From: Pyramidobacter sp. YE332
GTDB lineage: Bacteria > Synergistota > Synergistia > Synergistales > Dethiosulfovibrionaceae
Assembly (NCBI RefSeq): GCF_033060595.1
Contig: NZ_CP133038.1
Span: 1,860,001 to 1,924,000 of the forward strand
Reading direction: 5' to 3'
Length of the DNA stretch: 64,000 bases
Shown piece by piece: positions 46,679 through 55,430 of the stretch. Position 1 is the stretch's first letter, and every line of letters begins with the position of its first letter. A program made the position numbers and the translations under genes. The notes beneath the pieces were generated by a model. It had not been told where the DNA came from, made no database searches, and worked only from the letters and a program-made list of their open reading frames with translations.

Positions 46679-47884
46679 TTACGCCGGCGCCGCCGATCCC
46701 CCAAGAAGTTTCTCCGCCAAAGCGGGAATGGCGGCGAAATCTTCCTCTCCGGGATTCCAAAGAGAACGCACGTTTTCATCGATCACGTCGAAGCCGGCGT
46801 CTTTCAGGCGTTCCCGCAGAACTTCGACGGACTCGCCGCTCCAGCCGTAGCACCCGAAGGCCGCGGCCTTCTTGTTCCTGAACTTCAGCTGTTTGAGAAA
46901 TTCCAGCCATCCCGCCACGCTCGAAAGGATGCCGCCCGATACCGTCGGAGAGCCGACGGCGATGGCTTTCGAGCGGAAGACCTCCGTCATGACCTCGTTC
47001 TTGTCCGCCTTCGCGATGTTGAAGACTTTCACCACGGTATCGGGGCTCTGCCGGTGGATTTCGTCCGCGATCCTGCGGGCGATCTTCGCGGTGCCCTCCC
47101 ACATGGTGTCGTATGCGACCGTGATCTGATCTTCCCGATACGCGTTCGCCCATTTCGCGTATTTCGCGACGATCTGCAGCGGATCCCGGCGCCAGATCGC
47201 GCCGTGGGAAGGGGCGATCATCTCGATCGGAAGGTTCAGCGTGCCGATCTCTTCCAGCTTTTTGGTCAGGATCGCCGCAAAAGGATTGAGGATGTTGGCG
47301 AAGTACTTCATGGATTCCTTGTCCAACAGGCACTGATCCGCCTTGTCGTTGAACAGTTCCTCCACCGCATAATGCTGGCCGAACGCGTCGTTGGAAAAGA
47401 GGATGTTGTCGCCGGTCAGGTAGGTGGCCATGGAGTCCGGCCAATGGAGCATGCGCATCTCCACGAAGATCAGCTTCTTACCGTTGCCGATATCGACGCT
47501 GTCGCCGGTCTTCACCACGCGGAAGTTCCAGCCGCGCGCGCCGTACTGCCCTTCGATGCTCTTGACCGCATTGGCCGTACAGTAGATGGGCGTGTCCGGG
47601 ATCTCATCCATCAGCGCCGTCAGCGAGCCGGAATGATCGCACTCGCCGTGGTTGGCGACGATAAAATCGATCTTCTTCAGGTCGACTTCTTTTTTCAGAT
47701 TCTCGACGAAATCGAAGCGGTGCGGCGTCCATACGGTATCGATCAGGACCGTCTTCTCCTCCTCGACCAGATAGGCATTCTGGCTGGAACCGTTCACGAT
47801 GGAGTAATCGTCCCCGTGAAAGCTCTCCAGCTCCCAGTCAACGTGCCCCACCCAGCTTACGTTGTTTTTGACGTGTTTTCTCAC
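46679..47884 (-). CDS. flavodiiron protein (NO/O2 reductase)
   Basis: Reduces O2 to water or NO to N2O. The metallo-beta-lactamase domain (residues 1-255) has the di-iron ligands HGECDH, the aspartate in FSNDAFGQH and PSHGAIWR. The flavodoxin domain (about 260-400) begins VAYDTMWEGTAKIARRIADEI and shows GSPTVSGGI and FGCYGWSGE for FMN. About 401 residues, normal. The GTG at 47884 is chosen over the ATG at 47923, as AAAGGAG lies seven bases before it. There is no fused rubredoxin, so the nearby ferredoxin may serve. Confidence 0.93.
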   Translation of the reverse strand: MRKHVKNNVSWVGHVDWELESFHGDDYSIVNGSSQNAYLVEEEKTVLIDTVWTPHRFDFVENLKKEVDLKKIDFIVANHGECDHSGSLTALMDEIPDTPIYCTANAVKSIEGQYGARGWNFRVVKTGDSVDIGNGKKLIFVEMRMLHWPDSMATYLTGDNILFSNDAFGQHYAVEELFNDKADQCLLDKESMKYFANILNPFAAILTKKLEEIGTLNLPIEMIAPSHGAIWRRDPLQIVAKYAKWANAYREDQITVAYDTMWEGTAKIARRIADEIHRQSPDTVVKVFNIAKADKNEVMTEVFRSKAIAVGSPTVSGGILSSVAGWLEFLKQLKFRNKKAAAFGCYGWSGESVEVLRERLKDAGFDVIDENVRSLWNPGEEDFAAIPALAEKLLGGSAAPA

Positions 47885-47932
47885 CGCGCGTCTCCTTTCC
47901 TCAAAAAAGGGCTTTACCCGCAAAAAAAACGC

Positions 47933-48616
47933 TTACACGACGCCGATCTCGGGATTCTTCTCGCCGAACTTCTCTTTCAGCGCGCGGCAGATCTCGCTCC
48001 GTTCTTTGCCCTGCTTTTCCTGCGTCTTGATCAGTTTGTAGGCCTGAAACAACGGCGACGGACCGATCTCGGAGCTGAAAAAACCGATGCCCTGGTTCCA
48101 CGCCAGCAGCTCGAAGACGTCGTCCAGCGCCGCCGAGTCGAGGCCGTGCGCGTAGGCTTTGACCAGCTCGCGGGCGGCCTGCCGCATCCTTCCGGCGCCG
48201 ACCGCGTTGGCGAGCGACAGAAGCAGCCGCGTCTCGTACGGCAACGTCCGCCTGGGGCTCTGCCAGGTGGTTTCCCAGAAGTCCACGGCGATCTTGCCGA
48301 GCTTCTCGTCGATCATCGGGTAATTCAAGAGCGCCAGCGGCCGAAACGGCGCTTCTTCGCCCTCCTTTTTCTCCGTGCGGCAGAAAAACACGTGGAACTC
48401 CGTTTCGGCGGTCTGCTCCGTGTGGTGTTCAAAGCCGAGGTTCTCCAAAGCCGCGTACAGCGGATGCGGCTCGAACGTCTGCACAATCTCCAGCCCCTCG
48501 CCCACATCGAGCTTGGCCGCCGCCTGGATCAGACCGGCGGCGAAATTTCCCTGCAGGCGCCGCACGTCCACTTTGCGGAAGCCGTTCGTCTTGCCCCGCC
48601 ACGTTTCGTAGCTCAT
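47933..48616 (-). CDS. DUF2249 / TusA-like domain protein
   Basis: A 227-residue protein. Residues about 18-75 match the DUF2249 fold, a TusA-like domain (VDVRRLQGNFAAGLIQAA..., LEIVQTFEPHPLYAALENLGFEH). The remainder has helices like those of carboxymuconolactone-decarboxylase-type proteins (RLLLSLANAVGAGRMRQAARE), though this match is weak. DUF2249 genes are often near nitric oxide reductases and hybrid cluster proteins. It is in line with the flavodiiron gene (48-base gap). Function unknown. Confidence 0.75.
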   Translation of the reverse strand: MSYETWRGKTNGFRKVDVRRLQGNFAAGLIQAAAKLDVGEGLEIVQTFEPHPLYAALENLGFEHHTEQTAETEFHVFFCRTEKKEGEEAPFRPLALLNYPMIDEKLGKIAVDFWETTWQSPRRTLPYETRLLLSLANAVGAGRMRQAARELVKAYAHGLDSAALDDVFELLAWNQGIGFFSSEIGPSPLFQAYKLIKTQEKQGKERSEICRALKEKFGEKNPEIGVV

Positions 48617-48641
48617 CTTCGTCCTCCTCCGGCGGCGTTTC

Positions 48642-49295
48642 TCACTTCAAGGTCAAAAGCAGCGCCATCTTGAACTTGCCGTTCGCCGTGACGCTGTGCA
48701 GACCGCCTGTGGCGAAGCGGAAATTTTCGCCGGCCTCGATCGGGTGATCCTGCCCCTCGTAGCCGATCACGCCTTTGCCTTCCAGCGCGAAGATCAGCGC
48801 GTCGCCCGGCGCGCGGTGCGGCGAAAGGCCGGTGCCCTCGTCGAAGGCCATGACCACGAACTTGAATCCCTCGTTGGAGACCACGTCCACGTTGACGACG
48901 CTGTCCTTTTCATACGGCGCCAGCTCCGCCAGTTTGAACACTTCGCCCGTTTTGACCGCTTCGTTCATCTGCAATTCTCCTTTCGCAATCACTTCCGTGT
49001 AAACGAATCCTTCCCGCGCCGCGATCCCGCAGAGCGTGTCTCTGGGCACGATCAGCGCTTCGCCTTCGCCGAGTTCGACCTCTTTTCCGCCCGCCCCGGC
49101 GCCGAGCGCAAAACGTCCCGTGCCGCCGGCGCCGATGCAGAGCGTCTCCGTCGGATAGCTCTCGGCGCTGATGTCGGTTTCCCTGCCCAGCGAAAAGTAC
49201 GAAATTCTCGTTTCCGCCCGAAGGCCCGACACAGTGGAGATCGTCATGCCGTCTCTGGGCGGATGCTCTTCGGCGATGGAAAACGCTCGATTCAT
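48642..49295 (-). CDS. two-cupin-domain protein
   Basis: About 217 residues with two cupin barrels, residues 15-105 and 125-215. The second has the motif pattern GTGLSPHRAPGDALIFALEGKGVIGYEG, with metal-type ligands. ATG 49295 is chosen for the GAGGAGG before it; the in-frame codon at 49319 is within the leader. First gene of the stress operon; its promoter and a palindrome are at 49369-49402. A sensor or small-molecule binding role is possible; no substrate can be named. Confidence 0.82.
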   Translation of the reverse strand: MNRAFSIAEEHPPRDGMTISTVSGLRAETRISYFSLGRETDISAESYPTETLCIGAGGTGRFALGAGAGGKEVELGEGEALIVPRDTLCGIAAREGFVYTEVIAKGELQMNEAVKTGEVFKLAELAPYEKDSVVNVDVVSNEGFKFVVMAFDEGTGLSPHRAPGDALIFALEGKGVIGYEGQDHPIEAGENFRFATGGLHSVTANGKFKMALLLTLK

Positions 49296-49368
49296 CACGT
49301 TCAGCCTCCTCGCGGCCAATTTTTTTCCCTTTCTGTCCGTAATGTATCATGAACGGCTCGGCATGTAT

Positions 49369-49402
49369 GTTGTTATAACAACGAAAGTCCCCTCTCCGTC
49401 AA
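49369..49402 (-). promoter_or_regulatory. stress operon promoter with overlapping palindrome
   Basis: GTTGTTATAACAAC (49369-49382) is a perfect 14-bp palindrome. On the minus strand TTGACG (49397-49402) lies 18 bases from TTATAA (49373-49378), so the palindrome covers the -10 box. Its TTGT-N4-ACAA shape resembles CRP/FNR-type half-sites. Confidence 0.6.
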
Positions 49403-49488
49403 AAACCGCGACGCCGGCAGGCGCGCCGATCCCCGTCGAAAACGACGGATCGTTCGGCCGGCTCGGCACGCCGCGGCGTCTTGCGATG

Positions 49489-49516
49489 TTGCAAACTCCG
49501 ACAAAGATGCTATACT
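49489..49516 (+). promoter_or_regulatory. ferritin promoter
   Basis: TTGCAA (49489-49494), 16 bases, TATACT (49511-49516), 64 bases before the start codon. Confidence 0.65.
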
Positions 49517-49580
49517 TAACATGCCGCGGGGATCGCGGCGTTCTTTCGAATCGCTTCAAAATTTCAAGGGGGAAAATATC

Positions 49581-50093
49581 ATGTTGGATGCAAAAGTCAA
49601 AGAACTGATCAACACACAGGTCAACAAAGAATTCTACTCGGCGTATCTGTATCTGGATTTCGCCAACTACTATTACGATCAGGGGCTCGACGGCTTCGCT
49701 CACTGGTACGACGTGCAGGCGCAGGAAGAGCGCGACCACGCCATGCTGATGCGGACCTACCTTCAGAACAACGGCGAGCTCGTCACCTTCTCCGAGATCG
49801 CCAAGCCCGACAAGGTGTACAAAAAACTCGACGACCCGCTCAAGTTCGCGCTGGAGCACGAGCAGTACGTCACCAGCCTGATCAACAAAATATACAAGGC
49901 CGCCAGCGACGTCAACGACTACCGCACGATGCAGTGCTTTGACTGGTTCGTCAAGGAACAGGGCGAAGAGGAAAAGAACGCCGAAGACCTGATCAAAAAG
50001 TTCTCGCTCTTCGGTTCCGATCCCAAAGGTCTGTACGCGCTGAACCAGGAGCTCCTCGCCCGCGTTTATGCCGCGCCTTCGTTGACGCTGTAA
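49581..50093 (+). CDS. ftnA: ferritin (bacterial non-haem type)
   Basis: Stores iron and detoxifies Fe2+. The 170-residue protein is a four-helix bundle. The ferroxidase ligands are apparent in NKEFYSAYLYLDFANYY, QAQEERDHAM and KEQGEEEKNAE. The start is the ATG at 49581 with AAGGGGG before it; an in-frame ATG at 49521 lies at the promoter. It is divergent from the hcp operon and co-directional with the FMN reductase 33 bases on, which could release stored iron by reduction. Confidence 0.95.
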   Translation: MLDAKVKELINTQVNKEFYSAYLYLDFANYYYDQGLDGFAHWYDVQAQEERDHAMLMRTYLQNNGELVTFSEIAKPDKVYKKLDDPLKFALEHEQYVTSLINKIYKAASDVNDYRTMQCFDWFVKEQGEEEKNAEDLIKKFSLFGSDPKGLYALNQELLARVYAAPSLTL

Positions 50094-50126
50094 TTTTTCC
50101 GACGGAATGGTCGCAGGAGGGACTTC

Positions 50127-50675
50127 ATGCGCAACATTCTGCTCGTTATCGGTTCGCTGAGAAAAAACTCTTTCAACCGCCAGCTGGCTCAGGTGATCTC
50201 TTCCGAACTGGCAGGGAAAGCCGACGTTTCCACGCTGCGGTTCGACGACATCCCCTACATGAACCAGGACATCGAATGGCCCGCGCCCGAGGCGGTGCGC
50301 CGCGTCCGCGAGACGGTCGCAGCCGCGGACGGCGTGTGGATCGTCACGCCGGAATACAACTTCAATTTTCCCGGCCTGCTCAAGAACCTGCTCGACTGGC
50401 TTTCGCGCCCGACGGTGCAGGGCGATTACAAGAGCGCCGCGACGTACAAGAAAAAGGTCACGATCAGCGGCGCCGGCGGCAAGAACGCCACGGCCAACTC
50501 GCGCGCGCGGCTGACCGAGCTGCTCGAGTTCATGCGCGCGGAAGTCATGCCCGGCGGCGGCACGGGCGTCGCCGTGAACATGGACGCCTTCAAGACCGAC
50601 AAGGTCGTCTTCACCGAAGAACAGCTCCGTCTCCTGCACGAACAGGCCGAGGCGTTCCTGGCGTTTTTGGGATAG
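50127..50675 (+). CDS. NADPH-dependent FMN reductase
   Basis: A 182-residue flavodoxin-fold protein. VIGSLRKNSFNRQLA is the FMN phosphate loop, TPEYNFNFPGLLKNLLDWLSRP the flavin region, and SGAGGKNATANSR follows the family. It reduces FMN or quinone-like compounds with NAD(P)H. In line with ferritin and ended by the terminator at 50735. AGGAGGG precedes the ATG. Confidence 0.92.
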   Translation: MRNILLVIGSLRKNSFNRQLAQVISSELAGKADVSTLRFDDIPYMNQDIEWPAPEAVRRVRETVAAADGVWIVTPEYNFNFPGLLKNLLDWLSRPTVQGDYKSAATYKKKVTISGAGGKNATANSRARLTELLEFMRAEVMPGGGTGVAVNMDAFKTDKVVFTEEQLRLLHEQAEAFLAFLG

Positions 50676-50734
50676 TCTCCGCTGGCGAATCTTCGTTGCA
50701 GAGGTCGTTCAATCATTGATTGGCAATGGACGCG

Positions 50735-50776
50735 AAAAGGGCTTCCCCGCTCGAGGGGAAAGCCCTTTTTTGTTGT
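50735..50776 (+). terminator. ferritin-FMN reductase terminator
   Basis: AAAAGGGCTTCCCC (50735-50748) pairs with GGGGAAAGCCCTTTT (50755-50769), with one bulge, followed by TTTGTTG. The IS630 element starts a few bases on. Confidence 0.85.
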
Positions 50777-50780
50777 AATA

Positions 50781-51890
50781 CTATTTCTCATTTAAAGCAC
50801 ATAACAATCCATTGTCTTGCGGTAATACTCCTTATGGTCTGAGCGGTGAGATTTCTGATCGTGCGGCACAGACGCTCGACAACGTTCTCAAGCGTCGAAA
50901 AAATCTCGTTTCGAAAGCCCTGACAGCGCAGCTCTCTCCAGATCTGCTCAATGGGGTTCATCTCGGGGTATAGGGGGAATATGGAACAGGGTGATGTTGG
51001 CAGGAACCTGAAGCGCTTTGGACTTGTGCCAGGCAGCTCCGTCACAGCAGAGCAGAATATGGTCTTCCGGAAATCGGTGTGAAAGTTCCCGCAGGAAAAC
51101 GTTCATGCAATCGCTGTCGCAGTTGGGCATGATCAGAAAGAGGCTTTCTCCCGTAAGCGGCTCTACGGCACCGTAAGCATAGCGGTATTCGCGGATGTGA
51201 AGGCAGGGAACGTTCGGTCGAATGCCTTTCCTGCACCAGCAGTATTTGGGCGTGTTGATTCTGCCGAAGCCGGCTTCGTCCTGAACCATCAGTCTGACGT
51301 TCCCTGTTGTGGATAACTCTTTTAATTCCTGAACTTGAGCGTTAATTTTTTTGAGGCCTCGATGGCCTCCTCGTTCGCTTTCCTGGGGTGACGGCTGCGC
51401 GGCATGACTTTTCTCCAGCCATGACGTTTCAGGACCGCGTAAATCTGAGTCGGACTGATAGTATGTCCCACCGCGGTCTGATAGGCTTGGGCTATTTCCG
51501 CCACCGAAACGATTTCTCCTTTCCCGGCTTTCTCCAGGTAAGGAGCAAGTACGGCTTCTTCCTGCTCATAGGTCATGTTCCGATGGTTGCCGAGGTAATG
51601 GCATTGCAGCACATACGAGAGACCGCGATGGATAAACTGCGAGATGATCTTGCTGACGTTCGTGAAGTGGTATTCCGTGATTTCGCTGATTTCTTTCAGG
51701 GTTTTCCCTTCGGCGCGCAAGCTGAGGATTCTCAGTTTGGCTTCGATCTTCTTGTTGCGATTCTTTTTCCGCGCCGCTTCGATTTCCGCTTGCTGTTCCG
51801 ATGTGATCTCGTATTTTACGGGCATTCTCCATCACCTCGGGGGCATTATAACTGAGGTACGGATACTTTGGCTATACTATAATGAAATAG
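50781..51890 (-). mobile_element. IS630-family insertion sequence
   Basis: About 1,110 bp, flanked by TA (50779-50780 and 51891-51892), the usual IS630/Tc1 target. The imperfect ends share CTATTTC/GAAATAG. It encodes a DDE transposase in several frames on the minus strand. Without it the flanks join as the IS200-type left-end sequence seen at 24691, so it has inserted into that relic. Confidence 0.85.
50788..51825 (-). CDS. IS630-family transposase, three frames
   Basis: The first part (51825 to 51322) has two helix-turn-helix regions (EGKTLKEISEITEYHF, VSVAEIAQAYQ). A -1 shift at a run of seven A (51347-51353, coding-strand heptamer A-AAA-AAA) leads to the DDE part with VQDEAGFGRINTPKY and LCCDGAAWHKSKAL. 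A second break near 50965-50980 lies at the conserved P-P-Y-x-P-E-x-N-P-I-E motif, where two C runs seem one base short each; the end then reads EMNPIEQIWRELRCQGF. Rejoined, it has 346 residues, normal for the family. The first shift may be programmed; the second suggests a defect or sequence error. Confidence 0.85.
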
Positions 51891-51892
51891 TA

Positions 51893-51925
51893 TAAAACGA
51901 AAACCACCGGCAGTGCCGGCGGCGA
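51893..51925 (+). mobile_element. relic of an IS200-type left end
   Basis: TAAAACGAAAACCACCGGCA and the following GTGCCGG match the IS200-type left end at 24699-24725 exactly, then diverge. No tnpA follows. Joined across the IS630 element, it continues upstream as TTTTGTTGTA, again as at 24691. A remnant or a short non-autonomous copy. Confidence 0.7.
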
Positions 51926-51981
51926 CGATTCGGCGGTACCGGCAAAAAGCGGCAAATTTTCCATTCCGCCGGCGCCGCCCG

Positions 51982-52050
51982 AACGCAAAAACCCCGCCGC
52001 GGGCGCAATTCTGTGAAGAGACAGAACCGCGCCCGCGGCGGGGTTGCGTT
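51982..52050 (-). terminator. terminator of the secreted-protein gene
   Basis: A very long GC-rich hairpin (AACGCAA...ACCCCGCCGCGGGCGC paired with its near-perfect complement at 52029-52050) lies 20 bases after the stop at 52071. Confidence 0.8.
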
Positions 52051-52070
52051 ATCCGTTTTTCACGCCGCGA

Positions 52071-52670
52071 TCAACGACGTTTCGAGATCACGCGCGTCGC
52101 GCCTTCGGAATAAGGAGCCAGATCGCCCTGCTGATAGATCACGGCGACCGTCTTGGCGTCGGCAAGATAGAACTCGTCGCTCAGCTTTTCGGGAACGAAC
52201 TCGGCGTTGAAAGCGATCGCCTTGCCTTCCTGATCGTAAAGTTTCCAAGCGCCCTTTTTCAGATTCTTGACAAGAGAATTCACGCTCTTGACGCGGACAA
52301 AAGCGCTCAGCGGCACGCGCTCGCCCGTGACCTTGCTGTACACCACGCCGTGCTCAAAGTTCTCGGGATTGGCCGCACCCCGCTCCATGACCGACGCGCT
52401 CATGACGAGAGAGACGTACTTTTTGTCCTCGAACTTCGCGGCGTAGCTCATGGACACGTCGTTCTGAGCGTCGTACTTCGCTTTCATGCCGTCAACGTAA
52501 GCGGCGATATCCTTGTTGATCATCTCCTGGACTTTCGCGTTTTCCACGTGCACCGCGGGGTACACCAGCTTCAGTCCGAAACCGTCGGCCTGCACCGCGT
52601 CGACGACCTGAGCCTGAGCGGCGAAGGGAAGGGCGGCCGCAGCCAAAAGAGCCAAAATCGCTTTTTTCAT
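52071..52670 (-). CDS. secreted DUF3298-type protein
   Basis: About 199 residues. A signal peptide (MKKAILALLAAAALPFAAQA) precedes a domain with VYPAVHVENAKVQEMINKDI, DVSMSYAAKFEDKKYVSLVMSASVME and, near the end, GEFYLADAKTVAVIYQQGDLAPYSEG-like spacing, as in DUF3298/DUF4163 (PdaC/RsiV-like) domains. The function is unknown; related domains may bind peptidoglycan or lysozyme. The ATG at 52670 has GGAGG upstream. Single gene with its own promoter and terminator. Confidence 0.8.
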   Translation of the reverse strand: MKKAILALLAAAALPFAAQAQVVDAVQADGFGLKLVYPAVHVENAKVQEMINKDIAAYVDGMKAKYDAQNDVSMSYAAKFEDKKYVSLVMSASVMERGAANPENFEHGVVYSKVTGERVPLSAFVRVKSVNSLVKNLKKGAWKLYDQEGKAIAFNAEFVPEKLSDEFYLADAKTVAVIYQQGDLAPYSEGATRVISKRR

Positions 52671-52730
52671 TTCAAAATTTCCTCCGGATCTTGATTTTGT
52701 GATCTGTGAAATTCCTTCACACCGCCGGCA

Positions 52731-52760
52731 ATTGTAACAGATCGCCAATCCCCGCTTCAA
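52731..52760 (-). promoter_or_regulatory. promoter of the secreted-protein gene
   Basis: On the minus strand TTGAAG (52755-52760), 18 bases, TACAAT (52731-52736), about 60 bases before the start codon. Confidence 0.55.
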
Positions 52761-52897
52761 GCGCTCCGGCGCAAGATTGGAGATTCCTACACCCTTGCGC
52801 GGCTAAAGACAATTCGGCGGCGTCTCCCGAGCAAACGTTCCCGCTCTTTCTTCGTTGCACGCGGTTCGACTGCCCGCCATTCGCGGGAAGGCTTCGG

Positions 52898-55347
52898 TCA
52901 TTTTTTCAGGCCCAGATGCCGCAGAGCCCGGCGCAGAGTGTGCGCCAATCCGTGATCGCGCCAGCAGCGAACGCCGCCGCGCGCTTTGCGCGGCGCCCAG
53001 GTGAGGATGCGGCCGAGGCGGAAGGAAACGCTGCGCTGGAGATCATGTATCACTTTTTCTTTCGTCCGCAGCTGGTTGCGCGCCGTCTCCGCCTCACGTT
53101 CGGCTGTCTGGCGCTGTGATGTTTCTTTTTGCAGCTGTGAGCGTGCCGCCGACAGTTCCTTTTCGGCTGCCTGGCGCTGCGTTGTTTCCTTTTGCAACTG
53201 TGAACGCGCCGCCGACAGCTCTTTCTCGGCTGCCTGACGCCGCGACGCTTCCTGCGCGGCGAGGCGCCGGTCTTTTTCGAGCTTCGCGCAGCGCGCGTTC
53301 ACGTTCCGAAGCTGGAGTTCGAGTCCGTCCAGGCGGCGGCAGCGCGCGAACAGATACTCGCTTTCGTCTTCGTACTGCAGCAGGCGCGTCACGTAATCCA
53401 GATTCGTCGGATTGTAAAAATAGCCGCGATCGCGCCGGTCAAGCTCCATCAGTTCGTTGGCCTGCGTTTTCAGCTCGCGCAGGATCCTGAACACGCTGTC
53501 GAGCGTACCGACCATGCGCAGATTGTAAGCGCAGCGATCCAGCGTGCTGTTGATGAAGCTCTGCTTCACCTGCGGCCAGCATTCCGACGCGGCCAGATTT
53601 CGCTTCCACAGTTTCGTCGCCTCCCAAAAGGCCAGCGGCGATTCGTCCTTGGTATGTTCGAGGCTGCGCGGATTGTTGACGCGGCGCCGGTACCCGGGAG
53701 CGTCGTACGCGATAATCCGCGAGGCTTCGCCCAGCGCCGTATAAACAAAGACGATATCTTCCGCGCGCGGCAGCGCCGGAAAGCGGAGCCGAAGGGAGTC
53801 GATAAAATCGCGACGGAACAGCTTGCCGCCCGGACCGCCGTCGTAAAAATTGAAAATATACTGCGGCACGTCGCGCCAGCAAAACACGGGCAGGTCGCGC
53901 GGCAGCAGGTTCAACCGCAACGAAGACGGTTCGGCGGTCGCCGCTTCGCCGCCCTGCCAGCGGTACGTTCCTCCCACGACGACGTCCGCCCGAGTCGAGC
54001 GCGCCCGGTCAGTCATCTTCAGCAGATAATCGGCGTCGAACGCGTCGTCGGAGTCAAGGAACGTCACGTATTCGCCCCGCGCCGCGTCCAGCGCCAGGTT
54101 ACGCGCCACGCCGGCGCCGGCATGTTCCTGCGTCATCACGACGATCCGGCCGTCGCGCGCGGCGTATTCGGCAGGATATTGGGCGTGTCGTCCGTCGAAC
54201 CGTCGTCGACGCACAGCAGCTCGAACGAAGTCAGCGACTGCCTCAGCACGCTCTCCACCGCTTCGCACAGATACCTCTGCGCGTTGAAGACGGGCATGAC
54301 GACCGTGACGAGCGGGCGCGCCTCCGCGGCGATGCCGTGCCGTCCCTCAAAGCGCGGCGGCAGACACAGATTTTTCAGCGTCCAGAAATGCTCCTTGTAC
54401 GCAAACGCCGCGATAAAATCTTCGCCGACGTCTTTTACATCAAAGCTCCAGACAAACTCTTTGATGATCTTGTGCAGAGAGTAAACATTTTTCCCCTGTT
54501 CCAAGCGACAGAAATATTCGTCGAAAACGTGATTGAGCTCCCGCTGGCAAACCAGGCGCGCCGTTGCCTGCGGCAGCGTGCCCGCTAACTCGCGAATCGC
54601 GGCGTACGAGACAATCTGCCGTTCGAAGGACGGCGATTCCGCTTCGGCAGCAAGGTGCTCGGCGACGGGAATGTCGGTGATCATCAGACGCTGCGCCGCA
54701 GTCAGACAGCCCACGGAGAAACTGCGTTCGCCGCCGTCCGGCAGCGGCGAAAACGCAAGGCCGCTTTGGCGCACGAACTCGGTTCGGTACAGCCCGTAGA
54801 AAGAAACGGCCGTCTCGAGCAGCCCGCGCGGCGCTTCGGCAAAGGTCGCGGCCGTCCACAGTTTCGGGCAGTCGCGGTGGCTCCACGGCGCCGGCAGCTC
54901 CGTTTCGCCGCGGCGCGCGTCCTTCAGGCGCACCGCCCCTTTGACCAAATCCAGTTTGTTTTTCACAGCCGCATCGTACAGCCGCCGCAAACTGTCGGGC
55001 AGCAGCCTGTCCCCGGCGTCGAGAAAGATCGCGTACTCGCCCGCGGCGGCGTCAAGCCCGCGGTTGCGCGCGGCCGACGGTCCGGCGTTTTCCTGCGACA
55101 GCACCGAAATGCGCGGCTCCTCGGCGGCCCAGCGCATCAGCACGTCCAACGAAGCGTCGGTCGAGCCGTCGTTGACGCAGATCACTTCCAGTTGCGTCAA
55201 CGACTGACGCAAAACGCTCCGCAGCATGTCTTCGAGATATTCTTCCACGTTGTACACGGGGACGACGACGCTCACGAGCGGATGTCCGGCCTGATTCTGT
55301 TTCATGACGACACAGGAAAATTTTTGCTTATCCATAAGCGGTTTCAT
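52898..55347 (-). CDS. double family-2 glycosyltransferase with C-terminal coiled coil, frameshifted
   Basis: Two GT2 domains in one protein. The first (from 55347) shows SVVVPVYNVEEYLEDML, VICVNDGSTD and FLDAGD; the second shows TVVMPVFNAQRYL, LLCVDDGSTDD and FLDSDD. A frame change inside the second domain, at about 54165-54180, is cured by one extra C after 54172 (G on the coding strand); the whole is then 816 residues. The C-terminal 130 residues are a coiled coil built on a 21-residue repeat, ended by a basic tail. The start ATG 55347 has GAGAGG before it. It probably builds a surface polysaccharide at the inner membrane face; acceptor unknown. Confidence 0.88.
53108..53233 (-). repeat. 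63-bp in-frame tandem repeat in the glycosyltransferase
   Basis: Two near-identical 63-bp units at 53108-53170 and 53171-53233 encode 21-residue coiled-coil repeats (core AAEKELSAARSQLQKET). Diverged units flank them on both sides. Being a multiple of three, changes in copy number would keep the frame. Confidence 0.85.
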
Positions 55348-55380
55348 CGCCACGACCTCTCTGTCGAAAAATGAAAAGGC

Positions 55381-55425
55381 GCGGCAGGAAGAAGACGCGG
55401 TCAACCGCGCCGTTCTTCCTGCCGC
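55381..55425 (-). terminator. terminator of the radical SAM (PflX-like) gene
   Basis: GCGGCAGGAAGAA (55381-55393) pairs perfectly with 55413-55425; the inner part also pairs. It is followed on the minus strand by GCCTTTTCATTTTT. It lies upstream of the chosen glycosyltransferase start at 55347, supporting that start. Confidence 0.85.
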
Positions 55426-55430
55426 TGCGT

